Assembly (NCBI GenBank): GCA_028279365.1 | Contig: JANQNX010000013.1 | Location: 335,946-399,945, forward strand | Direction of reading: 5' to 3' | DNA length: 64,000 nt | Source of the DNA: Gammaproteobacteria bacterium | Lineage (GTDB): Bacteria > Pseudomonadota > Gammaproteobacteria > Eutrophobiales > Eutrophobiaceae | In this document: one piece after another, positions 8,198 to 16,794 of the stretch | Layout: each line of letters starts with the position of its first letter | How positions within the stretch are numbered: position 1 is the stretch's first letter | Notes under the pieces: model-generated | What the model was told of the DNA's origin: nothing | Seen by the model: the letters and a program-made list of their open reading frames with translations, nothing else | The model's database searches: none | Position numbers and translations under genes: made by a program

Positions 8198-8638
8198 TTA
8201 TTCAACGATCTCATAGTTGATATTAGTTAGCTCCACCATAAACGCTTGCACACCCGGTGGGATACCACGCGGATCATGGTTCATATGAAAACTGTATTTA
8301 TAATCTTGATCAAAGCTAGGTATTGATGACAACTCTGGTTCGCCGGGCTGCAGTGTTTCAGTCACAGTAAATGGCTGTGAGGTAATCACCTCGCCTTCCA
8401 TCGTTTTATAAACCAATTCACCGGTAATATTTTTCACGACGTTATCGCTGGTATTGCGAATAGAAAAATGTTCCATTTTCGAATCGGTCATCTTTTTAAA
8501 TAGTAGCAATTCAATACCACTATTTGCCTTCACGCGTTCAGCGTTATCTCTGTAACCCGAGATTTCGACATCAGCAAATGCCTGATTCATGGTGATCACT
8601 AAAAATAGTACCGACAAACTTTTAATTAATGTTTTCAT
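8198..8638 (-). CDS. Secreted protein of unknown function
   Basis: A 146-residue protein with a signal peptide ending near MNQAFA (residue 22). The mature part is beta-rich in look (HFSIRNTSDNVVKNITGEL, FTVTETLQPGEP), reminiscent of small periplasmic proteins with an Ig-like or FxLYD-type sheet, but I cannot assign a family. It ends in a hydrophobic NYEIVE. Single gene, convergent with the Glu-rich protein gene. Confidence 0.6.
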   Translation of the reverse strand: MKTLIKSLSVLFLVITMNQAFADVEISGYRDNAERVKANSGIELLLFKKMTDSKMEHFSIRNTSDNVVKNITGELVYKTMEGEVITSQPFTVTETLQPGEPELSSIPSFDQDYKYSFHMNHDPRGIPPGVQAFMVELTNINYEIVE

Positions 8639-8804
8639 GATTAGTTTTCCATTTAAGAGGGATAGCTGTTAGTGACTCAGGCTAAGTGATGGTTCAGCAA
8701 ATATGGAATTGATCATTTTTGTAAAGGACAAAATTCAGAGATGATAAAACAAAGAATAAACATTAATACTCAATCATTGCTTGGTAAGAGCAATCACTGA
8801 CCGA

Positions 8805-9740
8805 TCACTTTTTAGTCGGCAGAAAATACATGCGGGCAATCGTATTGTGTAAATCAATAAGACGACGCTGCAACTTGTTCACCAGTTTATCCAAACCGTC
8901 TGCATCAAGATTTTCAACTTTGACTGCTTCAAATGCTCGAGCAATGGCTCGTACCGCCAGCAAGCAAGGTCGATTGACGGCCAACATACCAATGCTCTCT
9001 TCAATAGCATTGATACAATGCAGAATTGATCGGGGAAACTCATCGTCATTAAACAGAAACCAAAGCACATGTTCGCGCTTTACAGTCGCCTGCATTTTTC
9101 GTCGATACATATGATAGGCAGATAACGAACCCAGCACGTTGACCCATTGCACACGAGTAACGGCAGTGTCATCAGGTAACTTATCGGTTTGGGTGATAGC
9201 AAGACGCATACCGATAAAACGGCTGGTCATGTCGGCGCGTTCAAGATTTCGACCCAAGCGCATGAATTGATAACCCACATCCCTTGTCACACCTGAGCTC
9301 ATCAGTCCCATGCTCATCTGGCAGGTGCGCATGATTCGATCAAGGAATGCTTGTCGCCCTCGCCTGGTTAAACCTTCGTTAAGATGTTCATCAAGAAATA
9401 TCTGTAGCTCGGTAAGATAACGCCAGATCTCACGCGGCATGATGTCGCGCACGGTACGGCAATTTTCTCTGGCATTGGTCAGGCACGCGCGCACCGAACT
9501 AGCCGATTCGGCTTCAGCAAGCAGAAAGCGCACAACATTTCGCTCGCTATATTGGTTATATATTTTTTCGAAGTCATCATTGGCGCCAACGACATCGATC
9601 AGTGGTTGCCAGTCGGGCGTGATACCGCGCGGTAGATCGAGCTGCAGATTGGTATTAACGCTAAGCACGCGCGCGATGTTTTCCGCTCGTTCAATATTGC
9701 GACTCATCCAGTAAATATTTTCAGCAACGCGGGAAAGCAT
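8805..9740 (-). CDS. Alpha-E domain protein (DUF403)
   Basis: A 311-residue mostly helical protein that opens with MLSRVAENIYWMSRNIERAE, the signature of the alpha-E family, and continues with AENIARVLSVNTNLQLDLP. Its start lies two bases after the stop of the circularly permuted ATP-grasp gene. The pairing is recurrent in bacteria and has been proposed (comparative genomics of amidoligases) to belong to a peptide-tag or amide-bond synthesis system. The transglutaminase-like and proteasome-like partners often seen with the pair are not adjacent here. Function experimentally unclear. Confidence 0.85.
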   Translation of the reverse strand: MLSRVAENIYWMSRNIERAENIARVLSVNTNLQLDLPRGITPDWQPLIDVVGANDDFEKIYNQYSERNVVRFLLAEAESASSVRACLTNARENCRTVRDIMPREIWRYLTELQIFLDEHLNEGLTRRGRQAFLDRIMRTCQMSMGLMSSGVTRDVGYQFMRLGRNLERADMTSRFIGMRLAITQTDKLPDDTAVTRVQWVNVLGSLSAYHMYRRKMQATVKREHVLWFLFNDDEFPRSILHCINAIEESIGMLAVNRPCLLAVRAIARAFEAVKVENLDADGLDKLVNKLQRRLIDLHNTIARMYFLPTKK

Positions 9741-9741
9741 G

Positions 9742-11196
9742 TCAGTTGCTCTCGCTATCTACAATCCAGGTATCTTTGCTACCGCCGCCCTGAGATGAGT
9801 TCACCACCAGGCTGCCCTTGCGCAATGCTACCCGCGTTAGTCCGCCAGTCGTGACCTTGGTAACACGCCCGCTAAGAATGAATGGCCTTAGATCAACGTG
9901 GCGCGGTTCCAGTTTTCGACCGACCACGGTCGGTACCGTCGACAGGCTTAAAGTCGGTTGAGCAATATAATTGCGGGGATTCTTGCGAATCAACTTGGCA
10001 AACGCCTTTCGCTCAGCGGGGCTAGCTGATTTACCCATCAGCATGCCGTAGCCACCGGATTCATTAGCAGGTTTAACAACCATTTCATGAAGATTTGCCA
10101 ACACATAATCTCGCTCATCATCAAACATGCAGCGATAAGTCGGTACGTTAGGTAGCAATGGATCTTCATCAAGGTAATAGCGAATAAAATCCGGCACAAA
10201 GGCATAGACCACTTTATCGTCAGCCACACCTGCGCCCGGCGCATTGGCCAAACCGACATTACCCGCCTTCCAGGCCCGCATCAGACCCGGGACGCCAAGA
10301 ATAGAATCAGAATTGAATACCTCAGGGTCCATGAATTCATCATCGATTCGTCGATAAATCACGTCGACTCTCTCCGGACCGTAAACGGTATGCATATGAA
10401 CGATGTCATCATCATCAACAAAGAGATCTCGACCCTCAACCAATTCACAGCCCATCTCTTGTGCCAGATAGGCATGTTCGAAATACGCCGAGTTATAAAT
10501 ACCCGGAGTCAACACCACGACCTCCGGTCGATTGGTACGCCGTGGTGACAGATCCGCAAGCGTGGTATAAAGCTGGGCCGCATAACTATCGATAGGCAGT
10601 GGCGCATAGCGTTCGAACAATTCAGGAAAAACCTGCTTCGTCACGAGTCTATTTTCTAACATATAGGAAACGCCGGAAGGCACGCGTAGATTGTCTTCCA
10701 GCACATAGATGGTACCTTTGTCGTCGCGAACCAGATCCGAACCACAAATGTGCGCCCACACCCCATGCGGTGGAGAAACACCAACACATTGAGCACGAAA
10801 GTTTTTGGAACCCTCCAGCACCTCTCCGGGAAACACACCCTCGTTGATGATGCGCTGCTCATGGTAGATGTCATCAATAAACATATTCAGCGCGCGTGCG
10901 CGTTGAATCAGTCCCGCCTCTACCTGATCCCACTCTGCTTTCGGAATAAGGCGCGGCACGATATCAAACGGCCATGACCGATCGATGGTGCCCTGGCCCT
11001 CCATGTACACCGAGAAAGTAATACCCATCTCCTTGATGGCCAGTTCAGCAGCGGCCTGTCGCGCCGCCAATTCCTCATCATCCAGTGAACGAAGTAATCG
11101 CACCAGTTGCTTGGCATACGAACGCGAGCGATTACTATTTGCCAACATTTCATCGAAATAATCAGCAGCTGGATAATGCTTAAGATCAACGGCCAT
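9742..11196 (-). CDS. Circularly permuted ATP-grasp type 2 protein (DUF404/DUF407)
   Basis: A 484-residue protein matching the circularly permuted ATP-grasp family: an N-terminal YFDEML segment, a long DDIYHEQRIINEGVFP region, LVEGRDLFVDDDD, VIYRRIDDEFMDPEVF, VKPANESGGYGML and a C-terminal HVDLRPFILSG. The K, E and D residues in these blocks would bind ATP and Mg. It is predicted to form an amide bond between a carboxylate and an amine, substrate unknown. It is followed two bases later by its usual alpha-E partner, forming a two-gene operon. Confidence 0.88.
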   Translation of the reverse strand: MAVDLKHYPAADYFDEMLANSNRSRSYAKQLVRLLRSLDDEELAARQAAAELAIKEMGITFSVYMEGQGTIDRSWPFDIVPRLIPKAEWDQVEAGLIQRARALNMFIDDIYHEQRIINEGVFPGEVLEGSKNFRAQCVGVSPPHGVWAHICGSDLVRDDKGTIYVLEDNLRVPSGVSYMLENRLVTKQVFPELFERYAPLPIDSYAAQLYTTLADLSPRRTNRPEVVVLTPGIYNSAYFEHAYLAQEMGCELVEGRDLFVDDDDIVHMHTVYGPERVDVIYRRIDDEFMDPEVFNSDSILGVPGLMRAWKAGNVGLANAPGAGVADDKVVYAFVPDFIRYYLDEDPLLPNVPTYRCMFDDERDYVLANLHEMVVKPANESGGYGMLMGKSASPAERKAFAKLIRKNPRNYIAQPTLSLSTVPTVVGRKLEPRHVDLRPFILSGRVTKVTTGGLTRVALRKGSLVVNSSQGGGSKDTWIVDSESN

Positions 11197-11371
11197 CTAG
11201 GTTCCTGGATTTGTTATAACCGCTTATGTGCCAAAACCGTGCCATGCGCTAAAGTGGGCATAAATCATTGCAATAGATCAAAGGACTGCACTGCTTTAGA
11301 TAAAACGCAGCTCTGCTTGCCCCAAATTTGTGCTTTGTTATTGCAAAACTAACGTGATTGTTACTAAAAAT

Positions 11372-12283
11372 TTAACGGTTTTGCGCAGCAGCAAGGCTTG
11401 TTTCGATAGCTTTATTCAGCAGCGTAACTTCACTGTCCAAGCCAACAGTGAGTAATTTAGGCCCGGTTACAGGCACACCTGAAAAAGGCCGGATATTAAT
11501 TGTGCCGTCTGGGGTGCGTTCAAAGTACGTATAATTTTCTTCGCTACCGATATGCGTACAGCCTTTGATACGAAGAATGCTCTGCGGCAATTGATTACAG
11601 ATATCCATGATGCATTTCTGATCGGGCAAATCGGGTAAATCAACAGAGCAAGACGACCAATGTGCTTTCAGGTGATCGAGTTGATGCGCCTCGTTGGTTG
11701 AAGGTGAAAGCCGCGGTAACAACGCGACATCAATATCATCCATCTTGATGATTTCAGCAGATGGGTTGAGTTGTTTTATCTCGTTTATGACATCAGCCTG
11801 TCTGTCTTCAGCACAATCATCTAAGTGCGTCAAAACAAGCAAGGAAGATAACTGAATCTGGCTAGCTTCCAACTCATTATGCTCACCACGCTCTTGCCAG
11901 TTTTTCACATCGACGACCGACACTTGCACCGGCGGCAAAAAACGTTCTTTCACGCCCACACCAAGAAAGCCCATAAGCGAGCAAGAATCCGTCGTGCCAT
12001 TGGCTTCAATGAGAGTCACGCCATGCTCTCGTTCCGGCACGCGATTGATAAACTCTCTGAGTTCATTAATACCACTGCAACAAATACAACTGCCATTCAG
12101 CGGCACAACCGATTTATTCTCTAACCATTCCTGAAATTGCTGCGCATCCAGATAGGCATTTTCATAATCGTTCAGAATGATAAACGGATTCCAGCCTTGA
12201 TCGACAAAACGAGTCGTTAGAAGCTTGAGTAATGTGGTTTTGCCCGCACCTAAAAAACCAACAACAGTAATGATTGCTTCCAT
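11372..12283 (-). CDS. CobW/P47K-family (COG0523) GTPase, putative metallochaperone
   Basis: A 303-residue G3E GTPase. The P-loop GFLGAGKTT is at residues 9-17, the metal-binding CxCC motif SCICC at 65-69 (switch I region), VTLIEANGTTDSCS matches the Walker B/switch II region, and LTHLDDC near residue 150 replaces the usual NKxD base-recognition motif. The C-terminal part (about 215-290) is the small CobW_C domain. COG0523 proteins deliver Zn, Co or Fe to client proteins. No Zur box or metalloenzyme gene sits nearby to tell which metal. It is monocistronic. The altered NKxD (THLD) may reduce guanine specificity. Confidence 0.8.
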   Translation of the reverse strand: MEAIITVVGFLGAGKTTLLKLLTTRFVDQGWNPFIILNDYENAYLDAQQFQEWLENKSVVPLNGSCICCSGINELREFINRVPEREHGVTLIEANGTTDSCSLMGFLGVGVKERFLPPVQVSVVDVKNWQERGEHNELEASQIQLSSLLVLTHLDDCAEDRQADVINEIKQLNPSAEIIKMDDIDVALLPRLSPSTNEAHQLDHLKAHWSSCSVDLPDLPDQKCIMDICNQLPQSILRIKGCTHIGSEENYTYFERTPDGTINIRPFSGVPVTGPKLLTVGLDSEVTLLNKAIETSLAAAQNR

Positions 12284-12309
12284 GAATTGAATAGCTGTTT
12301 TAAATTAAA

Positions 12310-12567
12310 TTAACGCTGCGATTCCATATAACGGCGAAGAATATTATTGATATTTGTCTGATATTTTCCTTTTTGAGATTTAAACCAATCCAACATATCC
12401 GCGTCGAGTCGTAACGTCACCTGCTTTTTAACAGGTTTGTAATACTTGCCAACGACCGCATTACTCCAATCTGTAGTCATCGGAATATCTGAAGTATCAA
12501 TAGCTTCATCAGGTAGCTCAGCCAATCGCTTAATTTCAGACTTTTGATTTTTTGTACGCTTTTTCAT
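12310..12567 (-). CDS. brnA: BrnA-like antitoxin
   Basis: An 85-residue protein from the ATG at 12567, which begins MKKRTKNQKSEIKRLAELPD as BrnA antitoxins do. A longer frame to 12636 would overlap the toxin gene by 100 bases and is disfavoured. The middle EAIDTSDIP segment and the C-terminal KKQVTLRLDADMLDWFKSQ give a ribbon-helix-helix-type DNA-binding end, so it should repress its own operon. It overlaps the brnT 3' end by 32 bases, the usual toxin-first order for this type II system. Confidence 0.85.
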   Translation of the reverse strand: MKKRTKNQKSEIKRLAELPDEAIDTSDIPMTTDWSNAVVGKYYKPVKKQVTLRLDADMLDWFKSQKGKYQTNINNILRRYMESQR

Positions 12568-12835
12568 AGATATGTCTTTCTTGTTTAGTGGCTTTTCTTG
12601 CTGAGATAATTCGGATAATTTCGCCATGTTCATCATCTAGTACTGTATGCGCTACGAGTAGTAACACTACTCCATCAATCATTCCCAGAGTCTGCCAACG
12701 TTCTTCACCTTTTTCATAGCGGTCCTGAATACTTAAATGATAAGGATCATCAAACACGAGACATGCCGTATCAAATGACACCTTATGCTTAATCAGGTTT
12801 GCTTTATCCTTGTCTTGATTCCATTCAAAACGCAT
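12536..12835 (-). CDS. brnT: BrnT-like toxin (RelE-fold ribonuclease)
   Basis: A 99-residue protein with the BrnT pattern: MRFEWNQDKDKANLIKHKVS at the start, FDTACLVFDDP, GEERWQTLGMIDG and IRIISARKATKQER at the C-terminus. BrnT is a RelE-superfamily toxin that cuts RNA and inhibits translation, neutralised by BrnA. The gene is first in the operon and overlaps brnA. All the conserved blocks are intact, so the system looks functional. Nearby accessory genes (helicase, truncated NERD gene) suggest a modest genomic-variability zone. Confidence 0.88.
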   Translation of the reverse strand: MRFEWNQDKDKANLIKHKVSFDTACLVFDDPYHLSIQDRYEKGEERWQTLGMIDGVVLLLVAHTVLDDEHGEIIRIISARKATKQERHIYEKAYKKSKV

Positions 12836-13053
12836 AACAAAATTGTAGTTACATTTTTATAATTACACAAGCTAATTAATATAACCTTAACTATTTATAG
12901 TCATTTAAAAAAAAGCATCAGCCTGCATAGTCCATAGATGTGTATATTGTGCAGTTCGTGTGCATTCAAGAAATCCGGCTGTTATCCGATATAACAAGAT
13001 GAAGACAAATCCGATCTAGCGGATTTATACCTTTTTCTTGAGATTAAACAGCA

Positions 13054-13833
13054 ATGTGTGAATTACTGGGTTTGTGTGCCAATGAACCTGCAGATATACG
13101 TTTCAGTTTTTCCGGCCTGAAAGAGCGCGGCGGCAGAACCGGCGTGCATAAAGATGGCTGGGGCGTATCGCTGTATGAAGGTCGAGCCAGTAATATCTTT
13201 CGCGATACCCAATCCAGTGTCAAATCCGAGATGGCACACTTCTTCCAAAATACATCCCTTAAGAGCAAAATTATTATCAGCCATATACGCCAGGCCAACC
13301 GCGGACGTGTTTGCCTGGAAAATACACACCCGTTTAAGCGTGAACTGTGGGGTTGCGACTGGGTGTTTGCTCACAATGGCCAGCTTAAAGGTATCAAGAA
13401 AAATAAACACCTGCAGTTTTACCGGCCGGTAGGCAGCACGGATAGCGAATATGCCTTCTGTTATTTAATGGACAAGATAAGAGATGCCTTTCCAAGCAGA
13501 CCAAGAAGTAACAAGCAACTCTGGCAACTCATCGAAGCCGTTGCCCATGAAATCAATGAGCACGGTATCTTCAGTTTCCTGTTGAGTGACTCGCGTTACA
13601 TGTATGCCTTTTGTAGTAACCGCATGTGCTGGGTAACGCGTCAATATCCCTTTAGTAAAGCACGGTTAGTGGATACCGGTAAGGTGATCGATTTCAGTAA
13701 ACGACTGAAACAAAATGAGATTGTCACCGTTATCGCATCTAAAGCGTTAACGGATAACGAAGATTGGCATTGCATGGAAAAAGGCGAATTCAGAGTGTTT
13801 AGTGACGGCGTGTCGAAACGACTGGCCGCTTAA
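13054..13833 (+). CDS. Class II glutamine amidotransferase (YafJ/GATase_4-like)
   Basis: A 259-residue stand-alone Ntn-type glutamine amidotransferase domain. The sequence starts MCELLGL, so Cys2 becomes the N-terminal nucleophile after Met removal. Further family marks are GVHKDGWGVSLYEG, SHIRQANRGRV, ENTHPF and FAHNGQL. It hydrolyses glutamine to release ammonia or works on a small gamma-glutamyl substrate; the acceptor partner of YafJ-like proteins is unknown. Its 3' end overlaps the stop of the convergent ABC transporter by four bases. Confidence 0.85.
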   Translation: MCELLGLCANEPADIRFSFSGLKERGGRTGVHKDGWGVSLYEGRASNIFRDTQSSVKSEMAHFFQNTSLKSKIIISHIRQANRGRVCLENTHPFKRELWGCDWVFAHNGQLKGIKKNKHLQFYRPVGSTDSEYAFCYLMDKIRDAFPSRPRSNKQLWQLIEAVAHEINEHGIFSFLLSDSRYMYAFCSNRMCWVTRQYPFSKARLVDTGKVIDFSKRLKQNEIVTVIASKALTDNEDWHCMEKGEFRVFSDGVSKRLAA

Positions 13834-15635
13834 CTTTCCTCTTTCTCCGGCAGGAAGCCACCCGCCTGCATGTTCCACAGGTGTGCGTAATGGCCATCGC
13901 TAGCTAATAACTCTTGATGACTGCCATCTTCAACAATACTGCCATTATCAAACACGAGAATACGGTCCATGTGCGAGATGGTGGATAAACGATGCGCAAT
14001 GATGACGACTGTGCGGCCTTGCATCAAGGTTTCCAATCCCATTTGAATTTGTTTTTCGGTATGCGAATCCAAAGATGACGTGGCTTCATCTAGAATTAAT
14101 ATCGGTGCATCTTTTAAAATCGCACGCGCAATGGCGATACGTTGACGTTGCCCACCAGAAAGCTTCACACCGCGCTCGCCGACTAAAGAATCGTACTGCT
14201 GTTCAGTTTGCATAATAAACTCATGCGCATGCGCTTTCTTCGCTGCCTCGATGACTTCTTCATCAGTCGCATCGAGTCGCCCATAACGAATATTCTCCAT
14301 CAAGGAACGATGAAATAACTGCGGATCCTGCGGAATCATCGAGATGTGTTCGCGCAGACTATCCTGCGTCACATCAAGAATATTCTGCTCATCAATACGA
14401 ATCGCCCCGCCTTGCACTTCAAACAAACGCAAAATCAAATTCACAAACGTCGATTTACCCGAACCCGAAAACCCGACCAACCCGACTTGCTGTTTCGGTT
14501 CGATAGTCACACTTAAGTGATCAAAGACCTGTAAGCCTTCTTGATAAGTAAACGACACATCATCAAAGGCGATTTCACCTCGGCTCACCTGCAACGCAGG
14601 GGCATCCGGTTTATCGACAATCTCATGCGGCTGCACAAAGGTGGTCACGCCATCATTAATATTGCCGATGTATTCAAAGAACTCGAGGAAACTACGGCTC
14701 AAGCCTCTGGCCGCTTCAATCAACATAATGGCCAGCCCCGCCACCATGGAAAATTCACCCACAGTCATATCACCTTGCGACCAAATCTTCAGCGCATAAC
14801 CGACCATCGCAATCATTAATACCATCGCCGCCGAATATTGGAACCAGCGTAATTTTTCCATATACCAATAAGTGCGCATCGCATGATCCACTTCATGGTT
14901 CAGGTAATCAGTCAGATACTCTTCTTCGTGTTGACGACGCGCAAACATCTTCGCATTCATTACATTCGTCACCGAATCCACCACCTTACCGGTCACCAAT
15001 GAACGCGCTCGGGCAAAATCCTGTGAATACACCCGACACTTCTGCGCCAAAATAAAGGAGACATAGACATAGATTACCAGCCATAGCGTTAATACCAGCG
15101 CCAACTCACCACTGGCATTAAACAACAGGAATAACGCGACCACGGATTTAATAATCAACGGATAAAAATCAAAGGTCACCGTCCACAGCGCATGCATACT
15201 GCTCATCGAGACTTCAGCGATACGATTCGCCAATGAACCAGCAAAATGCGTAATGAAATAACGATGTGAGTGATACTGCAGGTAACTGAATAGTGTTTTA
15301 CGTATCTCACGCCGCAAATAAGGCCCAGTGAGAACAATCATCGCGCCACTACCGCGACTGAAGAAAAGAATACCCAGATTTAACAAACCAAATAAGATCA
15401 AGCCATCCTTAGTAGCATCGTAAATATCCATGCCGTTTTCATTCGCCAGCGTCACGGCATCGATAATTTCCTTGATCGCATAAGGCAGCAGAATTGTACA
15501 AGCCGCCTGCGCGGCTTCGAAAACGAAGATCGCCGCCAACGTAAGGCGCGATTTAAGATAAAAATACAGCGCAAAGCGCCACGGGGAATGTGGCAGCCTG
15601 GGTGCGTTTTCTGCAATGACCATTGATGAATTCAT
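13830..15635 (-). CDS. ABC exporter, fused permease-ATPase (half-transporter)
   Basis: A roughly 601-residue type IV exporter (MsbA/lipid-exporter architecture). The N-terminal 330 residues hold about six membrane helices. The nucleotide-binding domain has the Walker A GFSGSGKST near residue 390, Q-loop SMIPQDPQLF, signature LSGGQRQR near 495, Walker B ILILDEATSS near 515 and the H-loop AHRLS near 550. It should homodimerise. The cargo cannot be inferred; no substrate-specific neighbour is present. I prefer the ATG at 15635 to a TTG three codons upstream. The stop overlaps that of the convergent amidotransferase gene. Confidence 0.85.
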   Translation of the reverse strand: MNSSMVIAENAPRLPHSPWRFALYFYLKSRLTLAAIFVFEAAQAACTILLPYAIKEIIDAVTLANENGMDIYDATKDGLILFGLLNLGILFFSRGSGAMIVLTGPYLRREIRKTLFSYLQYHSHRYFITHFAGSLANRIAEVSMSSMHALWTVTFDFYPLIIKSVVALFLLFNASGELALVLTLWLVIYVYVSFILAQKCRVYSQDFARARSLVTGKVVDSVTNVMNAKMFARRQHEEEYLTDYLNHEVDHAMRTYWYMEKLRWFQYSAAMVLMIAMVGYALKIWSQGDMTVGEFSMVAGLAIMLIEAARGLSRSFLEFFEYIGNINDGVTTFVQPHEIVDKPDAPALQVSRGEIAFDDVSFTYQEGLQVFDHLSVTIEPKQQVGLVGFSGSGKSTFVNLILRLFEVQGGAIRIDEQNILDVTQDSLREHISMIPQDPQLFHRSLMENIRYGRLDATDEEVIEAAKKAHAHEFIMQTEQQYDSLVGERGVKLSGGQRQRIAIARAILKDAPILILDEATSSLDSHTEKQIQMGLETLMQGRTVVIIAHRLSTISHMDRILVFDNGSIVEDGSHQELLASDGHYAHLWNMQAGGFLPEKEES

Positions 15636-15837
15636 GATGTACAAATATGGGGGCTGAACCTAAAAAATCTACTTATCCTTTAATATTAAAGAGTAAATTT
15701 GCCCGCTTTTATAAAAAAATGCCAATATATTCATCCAGAGCTTAAGACAAAATGAATCTATTTTTGATGCTCTTGAATAATTAACCAACCGTGACTTTTT
15801 TGATACAACTTAAGAAAGAAAATAATAGTAAGCGAGA

Positions 15838-16203
15838 ATGAAATACAAATACTACCTATTAACAGTCCTAACGATCACTTTAGGCCTATCAGGCGCACGG
15901 ACAGCTAGCAGTAATCCAGACATTAAAGATGAAGCGATCAAAGTGTTGATTAACTTTAAGACAAATTGTAACCCACAGAGTCTTAACCGCGAAGTTACAG
16001 AAGACGGCGGCCTCAAATTTACTGCCGAATGTAGCGACAAGACATTTTATCCTGATGGGCTGACTGTGCTTTGCCCGATTCGTGATGTTGATGTAAGTTG
16101 CAAAATCATGACAGCAGCAAAAGAGTTTAAACATCTAAATATGATTTATGGTCCAGCGGGAAAAAATGTGCATTTTTCTGATGAAAATAAAGAGGAAAAT
16201 TAA
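15838..16203 (+). CDS. Small secreted protein of unknown function
   Basis: A 121-residue protein with a signal peptide (MKYKYYLLTVLTITLGLSGA, cleavage near ARTAS). The mature part has four cysteines (CNPQ, ECSD, LCPI, SCKI), an even number consistent with two periplasmic disulfides. No family is recognised. It has its own promoter region, divergent from the ABC exporter, and is followed 61 bases later by a truncated NERD gene. Confidence 0.55.
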   Translation: MKYKYYLLTVLTITLGLSGARTASSNPDIKDEAIKVLINFKTNCNPQSLNREVTEDGGLKFTAECSDKTFYPDGLTVLCPIRDVDVSCKIMTAAKEFKHLNMIYGPAGKNVHFSDENKEEN

Positions 16204-16264
16204 AATCTTTTCCAAACCTGAAATAGAACGCACAAATTAAGAAATTTAATCAAAATTAAAATCA

Positions 16265-16696
16265 ATGGATACTGACCCTATTGATTTTATTTCCAGATAC
16301 GGCGTGTTCGTCATAGAAACAAAAAATATGTCAGGCTGGATATTTGGCAGCGCTCGGCAAAGACAATGGACTCAAACATTTCCGACTGGTGACAAATACA
16401 GAATGCAGAATCCAGTTCGTCAAAATTATAAACACGTCAGGACTGTCCAGAGTGCACTAAGGTTGCGGACTGATCATATACATAACGTCGTGTGTTTTAC
16501 AGCTGCTTGCGAATTTAGAACCGCAATGCCGTCTAACGTAACCCAAGGCGGAGAATTAATAAATTTCATCAAAAGCATAACTTACGAAGTATTCACGGCT
16601 GAACAAGTCGAGAACATGGTAGCTACTTTGGAGAATTTGAGGCTTGAGGATTCAAAAGATACAAACGCGAGACATATCGAGAACTTGAGTCGATAA
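16265..16696 (+). pseudogene. 5'-truncated NERD-domain (nuclease-related) gene remnant
   Basis: The 143-codon frame opens in the middle of a NERD domain: SRYGVFVIETKNMSGWIFGS is the central strand-turn block of this family, with the catalytic-core E-T-K intact. The upstream block that should carry the first glycines, GE motif and the acidic catalytic residue is absent; MDTDPIDFISRYG looks like the tail of a normal TQIDHI-type segment with a small deletion. The rest (RQRQWTQTF, NPVRQNYKHVR, then a GELINFI segment) matches the normal downstream half. There is no ribosome binding site in front of the ATG. A degraded gene is the best reading; a short functional derivative cannot be excluded. Confidence 0.6.
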
Positions 16697-16794
16697 ACGC
16701 TTAATAAAGACTAGCCTGCCAAGTAAAAAAAATCTGGCCTTATATGTTTTCTGAAAACGTGGTCTGTCTTCATTTATTTTTACTTTCAAACCTC

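Noticed and set aside
12568..12636. A longer N-terminus for BrnA.
   Set aside because: It would overlap the toxin gene by about 100 bases; the inner ATG gives the usual BrnA N-terminus.
13054..15635. The amidotransferase as part of the alpha-E/ATP-grasp operon.
   Set aside because: It is on the other strand, several genes away, and its neighbours are unrelated.
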